Source of the DNA: DATIRA01 sp963766505
Lineage (GTDB): Bacteria > Pseudomonadota > Gammaproteobacteria > Steroidobacterales > Steroidobacteraceae
Assembly: GCA_963766505.1 (NCBI GenBank)
Contig: CAVYAL010000005.1
Coordinates: 62,001-126,000, forward strand
Direction: 5' to 3'
Length of the DNA stretch: 64,000 bases
A program made the position numbers and the translations under genes. The notes below the pieces were generated by a model. That model made no database searches and was not told where the DNA came from. It saw only the letters and a list, made by a program, of their open reading frames with translations. This document shows positions 56,599 through 64,000 of the stretch, in pieces. The stretch's first letter is position 1. Each line of letters begins with the position of its first letter.

Positions 56599-57984
56599 AT
56601 GAGCATGCAACTGATTACCAGACCGCGACGGGAGGCTTCTGCTGATCCGTCAGATAAAGTCGACCCGGCGTCGATGCGCTCGGAGGCACTCCGGTGTCTC
56701 ATCATCGGTCATCACGACGGATTGCCCTCCGCCGATACTCTCGACCCAGGTCGGGATCCTGACGAAGAACGGATCAGCTGGACTCAGGACCCGCAGGATG
56801 ACTTCGATCTCATCTTTGCGACCAGCCCTGCGGATTCCATTGATTTCACATCATTCCTGGCCACTGCATCCAATCCGGTCGCACCCCTGATTGCGATCGA
56901 TCATTCGTTCGGCCGGCGTGCCGATCGAACACTGAGAGGAAACGAACGGGATGAGCTGACGAAGGCGTTCATGGAACTTGCCGGGATGTCAGGGCGCGTG
57001 AGCGCGCTGTCACCGTTGCCTGTGGGACGCGAGCGACCGGGGCTGTATACCCTTGCGATGATGCACACCCGGAATCGGGCACTGTCACCGGTCTGGAGCC
57101 CGGCATCCCCTCTGTCCATGGTCTACGAAGAATTGCTGGGTGTGCCGGACGCCCACCGGGTGCTGCAGCATCTCCACGACCTGGATCTGGTGTCCCGTCA
57201 GTTCCGAGAGCGTCTGCATATCTGCAGCCACTGCGATTCTTCGCGTCTTCATGCCAGGGAAGTGTGCGTGCGATGTGCTTCGAGTAATCTCGAAGAGCAG
57301 GTGCTCGTGCACCACTATCGGTGCAGCCATCAGGCGGCCCTCGCCGAATTTGAGTGTGAGGAGGGTCTGCGCTGCCCGAAGTGCCGCAGAAGCCTCAGGC
57401 ACTACGGTGTCGATTATGACAAACCCGGCCAGATCGCCAGCTGCCTGGACTGTGAGCTGCCGATGTCAGAGCCGACGGTAGGCTTTGTCTGTGCCGATTG
57501 CGGGGAATCTACCGCCGGTGATGATGCCGCTCATCGTTGCTGGTACGAGTATGAGCTGCTTCCGGATGCGCTCAATGTCCTGCGAACCGGAGCACTCGAC
57601 GGTGTCCGGAATCGGTTGAACCGGTCAGAATTTGCCAGAAGCGCGCGGAACTGTCTCGAAGTTGCCGTCCGCTGTGACCGCCCCCTCTCGGCTGTGGAAG
57701 TCCGTCTGCTGGCGCAGGTGAATCCTTCGCCCCCGGAGTCCCGGCAGGAGGCTGCGGCCTTTCTCGCCTCGGTGATAGCCGAAAACGCCCGTCGTGGTGA
57801 CCTCATCACCACCATCAGCGACGGTTCCCTCGTCATCCTGCCGGAAACCGATGCCATCGGCGCCCGGCAGCTGCTGGAGCGGATGGAGCAGCGGCTGCGC
57901 GGCGTGCTGCACCCAACCCTCGGAATAGAAAGCAGGGTCGTCGTCCGCAACGACCTGGCGGATCTGTTGAAGGCGCTGATCTGA
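56599..57984 (+). CDS. TackOD1-type zinc-binding protein with degenerate GGDEF-like C-terminus
   Basis: 461 aa from ATG 56599 (56530 and 56605 are alternatives). Residues about 30-150 form a receiver-like alpha/beta region without clear phospho-site. Residues about 200-325 carry at least six Cys pairs (ICSHCDS, VCVRCASS, CSHQ, LRCPKCRRSLRHYGVDYDKPG, SCLDCELP, FVCADCGES), the TackOD1 pattern. The tail resembles GGDEF (RRGDLITTISDGSLVILPETD, ARQLLERMEQRL), but the signature is SDGSL, so catalysis is unlikely. Overlaps the glycosyltransferase start by 1 nt. Confidence 0.82.
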   Translation: MSMQLITRPRREASADPSDKVDPASMRSEALRCLIIGHHDGLPSADTLDPGRDPDEERISWTQDPQDDFDLIFATSPADSIDFTSFLATASNPVAPLIAIDHSFGRRADRTLRGNERDELTKAFMELAGMSGRVSALSPLPVGRERPGLYTLAMMHTRNRALSPVWSPASPLSMVYEELLGVPDAHRVLQHLHDLDLVSRQFRERLHICSHCDSSRLHAREVCVRCASSNLEEQVLVHHYRCSHQAALAEFECEEGLRCPKCRRSLRHYGVDYDKPGQIASCLDCELPMSEPTVGFVCADCGESTAGDDAAHRCWYEYELLPDALNVLRTGALDGVRNRLNRSEFARSARNCLEVAVRCDRPLSAVEVRLLAQVNPSPPESRQEAAAFLASVIAENARRGDLITTISDGSLVILPETDAIGARQLLERMEQRLRGVLHPTLGIESRVVVRNDLADLLKALI

Positions 57985-59258
57985 TGTCGCCGGAAACGCT
58001 GTTTGACTTCATCCCCCGGGATTTTTCTTCAATGTTTGCCATGTTCTGGCATGCCATTATTTTCGAGGTGCCCCGGGTACTCATTGCCGCGGTGGTGGTG
58101 GGTGGCGTGGCGGTGTTCCGGTCGAGACAGGCTGCCGATGTTGAAGGCCCACTGCAGCAGCGTCCGAAAGTCAGTCTGTTGCTCGCCGGACACAATGAAG
58201 GCGGCTGTCTCGATCAGGCCATCGCCGGCCTGCGTGAGCAGACCTATGACAACGTGGAAATCATCGTCATAGACGATGGCTCCAGCGATGACATGGCGGC
58301 CCGTGGCAATCGGCTGCTGGCTCAGGGTCATGTCGATGTCTTCCTCTCCACAGGTCTGCGTGGCGGCAAGAGCGCGGCGGCCAACCTGGGACTGGCGTAC
58401 TGCACCGGCGAGATCGTGATGATCGCCGACATCGACACCAGCTTCGACCGGGATGCCATCGCGCAGATCGTGCGTCCCTTCGATGATCCGCGGGTCGGCG
58501 GCGTGTCGGGGAATCTGGCTGTCCGTAATCCCGGCGAATCGCTGACCGCCCGCTTCCAGGCCATACAGTACCTGATGAGCATTTCACTCGGCCGCCGATT
58601 TTCCGACATGCTCGACATCCTCTTCATCGCCTCCGGGGCGTTTGCCGCCTTCCGCCGGGAAGCGCTGGCATCCGTGGGCGGCTGGGAAGTGGGTCCGGGC
58701 GAAGATGCGGACCTGACCGTGAAGCTGCGCCGGGCAGGCTGGAAGATCCGCTTCCAGGGCGATGCCTGGGCGCTCACCGATGTGCCGGTCACCCCGGTTG
58801 CCCTGTTCAGACAGCGAATGCGCTGGAACCGCAGTTTCGTCAGAGTGCGGATGCGCAAGTTTCGAGCGATCTTCGACCCAAGACCCGCCGGATTTTCCTG
58901 GTCGAACGCACTTGGGCACCTGGATATTTTTGTCTTTCAGGGGTTGTTGCCTCTGAGTTTCTATTTCTACATGGTCTGGCTGTTCGCCACCTACGGCGCT
59001 GCCGCGGTGCTCATACTCGGGGTGGTATCCATGGCCTACGTCCTTGCTTCGCTGATGGGGTTTCTGATCTCTGCGGCGGTGAATCATCGTGACGGAACGT
59101 TCCGCCTCCTGATCTACGTGCCCGGATATGCGCTGTTCAATGCCTATTGCCTGCGTGCGGCGACTATTTACGCCTATCTGGACGAGCTGTTCCTGCGCAA
59201 CTCCTACAGAGACTCCTACGTGCCCACACGTGTGCTGAATGCCGCGGAGCGGTTCTGA
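57984..59258 (+). CDS. Processive GT2 polysaccharide synthase (BcsA/PgaC/Alg8-like)
   Basis: 424 aa with one or two N-terminal TM helices (about 17-46). The catalytic domain has IDDGSSDD (Asp97/98), DID (Asp149, Asp151) and GED (Glu240/Asp241), with QRMRW (Gln277-Trp281, the QxxRW motif). At least three C-terminal TM helices follow (about 312-335, 339-363, 378-400). These are the residues of inner-membrane beta-glycan synthases. It sits between the TackOD1 protein and a HlyD-like protein, 1 nt overlap and 1 nt gap, so one operon. No PilZ domain in this protein. Confidence 0.9.
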   Translation: MSPETLFDFIPRDFSSMFAMFWHAIIFEVPRVLIAAVVVGGVAVFRSRQAADVEGPLQQRPKVSLLLAGHNEGGCLDQAIAGLREQTYDNVEIIVIDDGSSDDMAARGNRLLAQGHVDVFLSTGLRGGKSAAANLGLAYCTGEIVMIADIDTSFDRDAIAQIVRPFDDPRVGGVSGNLAVRNPGESLTARFQAIQYLMSISLGRRFSDMLDILFIASGAFAAFRREALASVGGWEVGPGEDADLTVKLRRAGWKIRFQGDAWALTDVPVTPVALFRQRMRWNRSFVRVRMRKFRAIFDPRPAGFSWSNALGHLDIFVFQGLLPLSFYFYMVWLFATYGAAAVLILGVVSMAYVLASLMGFLISAAVNHRDGTFRLLIYVPGYALFNAYCLRAATIYAYLDELFLRNSYRDSYVPTRVLNAAERF

Positions 59259-59259
59259 C

Positions 59260-60774
59260 ATGCGCCTGAAACGACGCGCCAGAGTCGACAATCTGCAGAA
59301 CGACGTGCGCAGGAACAGCGGACGGTATGGACGCTGGCTTTATCTGGCCGTGGTGTGCGGTTTCTTCCTGTGGATATTCGACACTTTCGTGGGCGAGTAT
59401 TTTTACTTCAGCGCGGACGGGCTGGTGGTCCAGGACCGGACGGTGATGGCCACACAGTTCAGCGCCTCGGTGGATCTGGTCTCAGTGGAAGAGGGTACCC
59501 GGGTGGCGACCGGTCAGTTACTCGCCCGGGTGCGCTCCCAGAGTGTCGAGGAGAGCATCGCCACCCTGTCCGCGGATCTGGCGGAAGTTCTGACCCGCAC
59601 AGCGGAGATGACCGTGCGCAGAGAAGTGATCGATGCCGTCGCACCGGTGGTCGATCATCGCCTGGCCACCGCCAAGCGAGCCAGAAAGGTCGCCGAAAAG
59701 TCCAACACGGCTGCGCTCTACACCACAGTCGAACACACCCGCCTGATAGAAAACGAACTGCTGAGCCTGCAGACCCAGTCGGAAAACACCGCCGCGCGCC
59801 GGGTCATCGATGCCGATCTGCCTCGAATCACCGGCGCAGTGACCGCCGCCCAGAATGCGCTCGACCGACTGACCCAGACCTACGCGAACGGTGAATTCGT
59901 CGCACCCGTAGATGGAATCGTCGGCTACCTGCACGTCAGCGAAGGCAGTGTGGTGAAAGTGGGAGAGCCGCTCATGGAAGTCTTCCACGGCCGCCCCTAC
60001 ATCCTTGCCTACATCCCCGAAGGTACGCTGTACGAACTGCGCGACGGCGACGAGGTATCCATCAGTGTGGGATTCAACCGCTACGATGGCGTGATCCGGG
60101 AAATCCGCTCGATCACCTCATCGCTGCCGGCGGAGTTTCAGGCCGAGTTCCGGCAGGTCGATCGCGCCCGGATTGCCAGGGTGGAGTTCGCGGCGGACTC
60201 CGAGTATCCGTCGCTGTTCGCCCGCACCCGGATTTCCTCGAGCGGCTGGCCACCGCGCTGGCTGGCGCGCCTGACCACGGACATAAAGGACTCGCTGGTG
60301 GCGATCTTCAAAGGTTCGGATACCGATGCCGCAAGGGAAGTCCTGACGCAGCAGGCCCTGGATCTGGAGCCAGTGGTGCAGCAACGCGCTGAGCAGGGAA
60401 TCGCCGAGCAGGAAATCGTCGCGCCACGGAACGTCGGCCAGGAAGCCGTTGAAAAACCGGGCGCAGTCCCCGTACCGGAATCAGAGGTGCTTCTCGCCAT
60501 TCGAACACCGGTGCCGGCAATCGAGCCGATCGGGATCGATGCCTGTGTGGCCGCCGCGACAGCGCAGGGCATCCGGGTGAGTGGTCAAACGACCCTGAAC
60601 TGGCTCGATGGCAGCTCGACCTATCTGATCACCGGCTCGAGCGCGGGTTCGATGAAAGCGCAACCGGCAGGCAGGTGCCGCTCGGAACAGTCGGGCATAC
60701 TGCTGTCGATGTCCGATGCGCCCCCGATCCCGGGGACTCTGGCATCTAGCGGGATTCTGGCGTCGTCGAATTGA
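59260..60774 (+). CDS. HlyD-family periplasmic adaptor with extended C-terminus
   Basis: 504 aa. One N-terminal TM (about 26-46), lipoyl-like half-motif (VDLVSVEEGTRVATGQLLARV), a long helical hairpin (about 85-205), second half-motif (GEFVAPVDGIVGYLHVSEGSVVKVGEPLMEV), a beta-barrel region and a C-terminal extension (from about 330). The extension contains IDACVAAATAQGIRV and YLITGSSAGSMKA. Comparable in role to Alg44-type adaptors next to a GT2 synthase. Its end overlaps the convergent SPOR gene by 29 nt. Confidence 0.87.
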   Translation: MRLKRRARVDNLQNDVRRNSGRYGRWLYLAVVCGFFLWIFDTFVGEYFYFSADGLVVQDRTVMATQFSASVDLVSVEEGTRVATGQLLARVRSQSVEESIATLSADLAEVLTRTAEMTVRREVIDAVAPVVDHRLATAKRARKVAEKSNTAALYTTVEHTRLIENELLSLQTQSENTAARRVIDADLPRITGAVTAAQNALDRLTQTYANGEFVAPVDGIVGYLHVSEGSVVKVGEPLMEVFHGRPYILAYIPEGTLYELRDGDEVSISVGFNRYDGVIREIRSITSSLPAEFQAEFRQVDRARIARVEFAADSEYPSLFARTRISSSGWPPRWLARLTTDIKDSLVAIFKGSDTDAAREVLTQQALDLEPVVQQRAEQGIAEQEIVAPRNVGQEAVEKPGAVPVPESEVLLAIRTPVPAIEPIGIDACVAAATAQGIRVSGQTTLNWLDGSSTYLITGSSAGSMKAQPAGRCRSEQSGILLSMSDAPPIPGTLASSGILASSN

Positions 60775-61189
60775 GCGCATCCGATGCGCGCGGCACAGCC
60801 TGCTTGAGGGAGCGGATGGGGCGTATCCACGGCCGCAGATCCGCGAGCTCCGGTGGCAGATCGCGCGCGGCTTCCTCGGCCGCTTCCCGGGTCGCGTAGG
60901 ACCCCATGAACAACGCGTAGCGGACCTCATCACCGGCCAATACCGGTGATGCCATCAAGCCGGATACTGCCCGATCGGCGACAAAACGCTCCAGCGCCTC
61001 TCTGTCGGGCAAGGCAATCAACTGCAGGGTGAAATATTCATCGGGCAGGTTGTGCAGGGAGACGCTCTCATCGGCGAGTGCGCCGCCAGTCAGCGAAACC
61101 AGAAACAACAGTGCTGCCGCATGGCCGCACCACCGGGCAGAAAATCTGTGATTCGGCGGCGCTGTATCAGTCCTGATTGGCAATTGCAT
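60746..61189 (-). CDS. Secreted SPOR-domain-like protein
   Basis: 147 aa with an N-terminal TM/signal (about 22-40, AALLFLVSLTGGALA). The rest is SPOR-like: YFTLQLIALPDREALERFV, VRYALFMGSYATREAAEEAA, LRPWIRPIRSLK. SPOR domains bind denuded peptidoglycan glycans. Convergent with the HlyD gene. Confidence 0.78.
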   Translation of the reverse strand: MQLPIRTDTAPPNHRFSARWCGHAAALLFLVSLTGGALADESVSLHNLPDEYFTLQLIALPDREALERFVADRAVSGLMASPVLAGDEVRYALFMGSYATREAAEEAARDLPPELADLRPWIRPIRSLKQAVPRASDALNSTTPESR

Positions 61190-61576
61190 GACCTCCTGAT
61201 GAGAATAGGAATCTTAACAGGGCTTTTCAAACATACGCCCAAGTATCAAAACAGATCAGTAGCCCGCCTACTTCATGACACAGTGCAGGCGTAATACAAC
61301 GACGGATTAATTCCTGCCAGAGCTTGTGGCCAGAGGCTGACGCTCTGCAGGGGGATTGATCGTGCGGTCTTCCCGTCCTGCCGATCGGCCTCTATCGGGA
61401 TGGCTCGGGGACCGCACGCCTGTTGTAGCGGTTGTCGCACGGGTGTCTGGGTGAAACGGGAAGCCGAGAAATAGTACGCGCGGCCGGGACGGTTGCCTGG
61501 TAATTATGGGCGTCTGGTCAACAGATCGGGATAGGTTGCATCGGACGCTGCGCGTCGTGGCGGCAGGCGGGGTGAG
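61190..61576. other. Gene-free stretch before the DUF1254 remnant
   Basis: About 390 nt between the SPOR gene start and the DUF1254 fragment. No ORF with recognisable content and no clear hairpin. Confidence 0.4.
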
Positions 61577-61942
61577 GCGCTCGATGGCAGCAAGCACAAC
61601 TATACACTGACCTTTCCGGCGGGAGAATTGCCGCCCGTAAACGCGTTCTGGTCGGTGACCATGTACGACGGCAAGACCCAGTTACTGATCGAGAATCCGA
61701 TCAACCGCAATCTTATCAACTCACCCATGCTGCCGGACATGAAGAAGAACGCCGACGGCTCACTAACGATCTACATACAGAAGGACTCGCCAGGCAAGGA
61801 TAAGGAATCGAATTGGCTACCGGCGCCGAACGGCCCGATCTATCTTGTCATGCGCCTGTATTGGCCGAAAACCGACGCACCCTCCATCCTGCCTGTCGGG
61901 AAAGGCACCTGGAGTCCACCGGGGGTTCAACAGGCAGATTGA
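61577..61942 (+). pseudogene. C-terminal remnant of a DUF1254/DUF1214 protein
   Basis: About 121 codons starting abruptly at LDGSKHNYTLTFPAG and running to a stop: PPVNAFWSVTMYDGKTQLL, ENPINRNLINSPMLPDMKKN, WLPAPNGPIYLVMRLYWPK. It matches the last quarter of the intact gene at 62043 (about three in four residues by eye). No start, signal or N-terminal domain, so a truncated tandem paralogue. Confidence 0.85.
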
Positions 61943-62042
61943 AAACCAGGGTATTGGTCATGACAGGCCAGGGTGGATCCACACGGTGATATCGCGGATT
62001 CCTCCATGGCCCCTCTTGACCGCATGGAAAAGAAAGGACTGA

Positions 62043-63521
62043 ATGATGATTAAGGTTCTACATTTCCCCTACTCAATAGGAAAAGTAATTGTGGAAAAGT
62101 TAGGCTCGCTGGGAGCGGCGGCAGTCGTGGTAGTCCTAGCCTCCCTGGCTACTCCAGCGTCTGCACAAGACCCGACACCGGTTCTGACTGCCGATGAGGT
62201 GCAGGCCACTTCACAAGAAGCCATCCTATATGGGCTGCCCTTGGTGATGCTCTACAGCATCATGAACGAATATGCCATCAACAAAGACTCTGACCAGTTC
62301 AAGGCGCCGTTCAACCAGATTAAGAATGAACCCAGGGTTTACACACCTGCGGATACCGCGGTAATCACTCCCAACAGCGACACCCCCTACTCGTTTGCAT
62401 GGCTTGACCTTCGTGCCGAGCCGGTGGTGCTGTGTGTACCGAAGATGTCTGAAGACCGATACTATTCCGTGATGCTCACGTCGCAATACACCTTCAATTT
62501 TGGCTATATCGGCAGTCGCGCAACCGGCAACGGTGCCGGGTGTTATGCGATTGCCGGGCCAGGCTGGACAGGCAACACCCCAAAGGGCATCGAGAAGGTT
62601 TTTGTGGCCGGAACAGACTTCGCGCTCGCAACCTACCGCACCCAGCTCTTTAATCCAGCCGATATCGATAATGTGAAGGCGATTCAGGATAAGTACTCTG
62701 TACGGCCTTTGTCAGCGTTTCTCGGTCAACCGGCGCCCGCACCGGCACCAGCGATCGACTGGCCTGACATAACCAAAGCCATGGAGAAAGCGGATCCGTT
62801 CTCGTACCTCGCATTCATCCTCCAGTTTGCCCCGGCGACAGGTCCGGCAGCCGTGGAAGTTCCGCTGCGGGAGAAACTTGCCCGTATCGGTATCGAAGCT
62901 GGCAAGCCCTTCCCAACGGTTGCACTGACCGCTGCCGATAAAGCAGCGATGACTGTGGGCATCCAGCAAGCGGAGCCGCTGATAAAAGCCAAGATCGCGA
63001 CATTGGGCGACCAGGTCAACGGCTGGGTAAATTCTCATTCGATGCGCCTGGACCGAAGTGGTTATAACGGCGACTGGACGGAGCGCTCGGCCGTGGCAGT
63101 CGCGGGCATCCTCGCGAACGATGCGGTGGAAGCGTCCTATGCGTTCACCCGGGATGACAAAGACGGCGCAAAACTCGATGGGTCCAAGACAAACTACACG
63201 TTGACATTCCCTGCAGGTGATCTGCCTCCGGTCAACGCCTTCTGGTCGGTCACCATGTACGATGGCACTACACAGTTGTTGATTGAGAATCCTATCAATC
63301 GCTACCTGATCAATTCGACAATGTTGCCCGAGCTGAAGAAAAATGCAGATGGTTCATTGACCTTGTTCATCCAGAAAGATGCACCGACCGACCCGGCCCA
63401 AAAGGCAAACTGGCTGCCCGCGCCGAACGGACCGATCTATATTGTGCTGCGCATGTATTGGCCGAAGGAGCAGGTGCTGAACGGGCAGTGGGAACCACCG
63501 GGCATCCAGGCTGCGAAGTAA
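62043..63521 (+). CDS. Secreted DUF1254/DUF1214 protein
   Basis: 492 aa. Signal peptide ending near ATPASA (about residue 42). DUF1254 (about 50-185: AILYGLPLVMLYSIMNEYA, VITPNSDTPYSFAWLDLR, RYYSVMLTSQYTFNFGYIG) and DUF1214 (about 370-490: YTLTFPAGDLPPVNAFWSV, NGPIYIVLRMYWPKEQ). The family is widespread and secreted, with no agreed function. Frame intact. Tandem to the remnant at 61577. Confidence 0.9.
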   Translation: MMIKVLHFPYSIGKVIVEKLGSLGAAAVVVVLASLATPASAQDPTPVLTADEVQATSQEAILYGLPLVMLYSIMNEYAINKDSDQFKAPFNQIKNEPRVYTPADTAVITPNSDTPYSFAWLDLRAEPVVLCVPKMSEDRYYSVMLTSQYTFNFGYIGSRATGNGAGCYAIAGPGWTGNTPKGIEKVFVAGTDFALATYRTQLFNPADIDNVKAIQDKYSVRPLSAFLGQPAPAPAPAIDWPDITKAMEKADPFSYLAFILQFAPATGPAAVEVPLREKLARIGIEAGKPFPTVALTAADKAAMTVGIQQAEPLIKAKIATLGDQVNGWVNSHSMRLDRSGYNGDWTERSAVAVAGILANDAVEASYAFTRDDKDGAKLDGSKTNYTLTFPAGDLPPVNAFWSVTMYDGTTQLLIENPINRYLINSTMLPELKKNADGSLTLFIQKDAPTDPAQKANWLPAPNGPIYIVLRMYWPKEQVLNGQWEPPGIQAAK

Positions 63522-63797
63522 TCGTGTAGATGAGTACCAGCGCCGACTGGGCGCGGGGCATGATGCTGCCTTGGTTTACCGACCGTTATCAGCGGGTGGC
63601 GCACAGCCCATCGACGCACGCTGACACGGCGAAGGCGGCTTCACCCACACCGTCGTGGCATTCAGATTGACGACCAGGACGCGCGAGCAGGCGCCCTGAT
63701 TGGCAGCACCGATGCGCTGGAGCGATTCGGCGCATGGCAAGCGCCGGAAGAACGGTAAAATCGGCCTGAAGCTAGGCAAAAAGCCAGCCGAACGATC

Positions 63798-63882
63798 TGG
63801 GGGTATCTATGGGGGCATTTCTGGCGTTTAGCAGTGCAAGGCATTGATTCATAGAGCGATGTGATTGCCGCCGCCTCCACCA
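63798..63882 (+). repeat. Island-end module copy 3 with att core (right end of island IV)
   Basis: 85 nt: GGGGGTATCT, GGGGGCATTT, TTTAGCA, ATTGATTCAT, GCGATGTGATTG, core CGCCGCCTCCACCA (63869-63882). The preceding 63522-63797 has no gene that I can support. Confidence 0.85.
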
Positions 63883-63888
63883 ACAACC

Positions 63889-63914
63889 AAGGGCCGTCCC
63901 GCCGGGCGGCCCTT
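63889..63914. terminator. Hairpin after the last att copy
   Basis: AAGGGCCG pairs with CGGCCCTT (inner CCC/GGG extends it), 7 nt after the att core. Possibly the original chromosomal ssrA terminator, displaced by the stacked islands. The final 86 nt of the window hold no recognisable feature. Confidence 0.7.
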
Positions 63915-64000
63915 GCTCATTCTCGCTCGAGGCCTGCCTCGCGAGCGGCAGGCGATTGCCGGGCAAGCCGAGCGGCACTTACTGATCCCGTAGCGGCTGC

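Noticed and set aside
63522..63797. Short gene between DUF1254 and the last att module
   Set aside because: A frame ending in IDDQDARAGALIGSTDALE looks protein-like but has no start, SD or recognisable family, so I left it unannotated.

Overview
The window reads as a high-GC gammaproteobacterium, at least for 1-38600. Supporting markers are the rpsU / yqeY / dnaG / rpoD macromolecular-synthesis block, a folB-folK-tsaD neighbourhood, sigma-E-like and sigma-32-like promoters, a class II ribonucleotide reductase with an NrdR box, an Mrp-type antiporter and the tldD/pmbA pair. Many conserved genes (nrdJ, cca, tsaD, dnaG, rpoD, two antiporter subunits, motA, motB, a Sel1 protein) are broken by single-base indels while staying recognisable on both sides. 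I read these as uncorrected sequencing errors, not decay, and annotate across them.

Layout. 1-20535 is housekeeping: nrdJ, a small heat-shock protein, a DegP-like protease, lytic transglycosylase, a metallopeptidase lipoprotein, cca, uppP, a MidA-type methyltransferase, pteridine reductase, an S41 protease, folK, folB, tsaD, rpsU, yqeY, dnaG and rpoD. At 20858-21168 lies the most striking RNA feature: a tRNA(CAU) gene split directly after its anticodon by a 234-nt group I intron, followed by a duplicated tRNA 3' end. 21284-29490 is one tight leftward operon: a winged-helix regulator, a Rap1a-like secreted protein, and an Mrp antiporter with three NuoL/M/N-like subunits and no single-chain MrpA. 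29599-38333 holds 5-oxoprolinase pxpCBA, rsgA, an SDR, REP-like repeats, pmbA, an exported TldD, a methyltransferase and a rhomboid protease.

Two gene-level chimeras show that 38600-43040 comes from another source. At about 38600 a PAS-domain sensor runs in frame into the glycine-rich tail of a DUF2207-type membrane protein. At about 43040 an IspA N-terminus runs in frame into the C-terminus of an NAD(P)H-hydrate repair enzyme. The inserted block carries a GAF/CHASE/PAS sensor, a small zinc-ribbon protein, a divergent OmpR-type regulator, tsaE and part of nnr. From 43040 a third piece carries ispA, xseB, motA, motB, a Sel1-repeat protein and ssrA.

From ssrA (47455-47810) to the end, the tmRNA 3' sequence recurs at 48825, 54775, 55117 and 63882, dividing the DNA into four tandem segments of about 1.0, 6.0, 0.3 and 8.8 kb. 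Three copies are preceded by a shared block of about 85 nt containing paired GGGGGYATTT motifs, and three att copies are followed by a strong terminator hairpin. No integrase is visible, so these look like stacked cis-mobilizable islands. Cargo: a PIN/RHH toxin-antitoxin pair; a TetR-headed detoxification run with GST, VOC proteins and an AAC(3)-I-like acetyltransferase; a ParE/Phd pair; and a three-gene TackOD1 - GT2 synthase - HlyD module that is the best candidate for an under-described envelope polysaccharide system.
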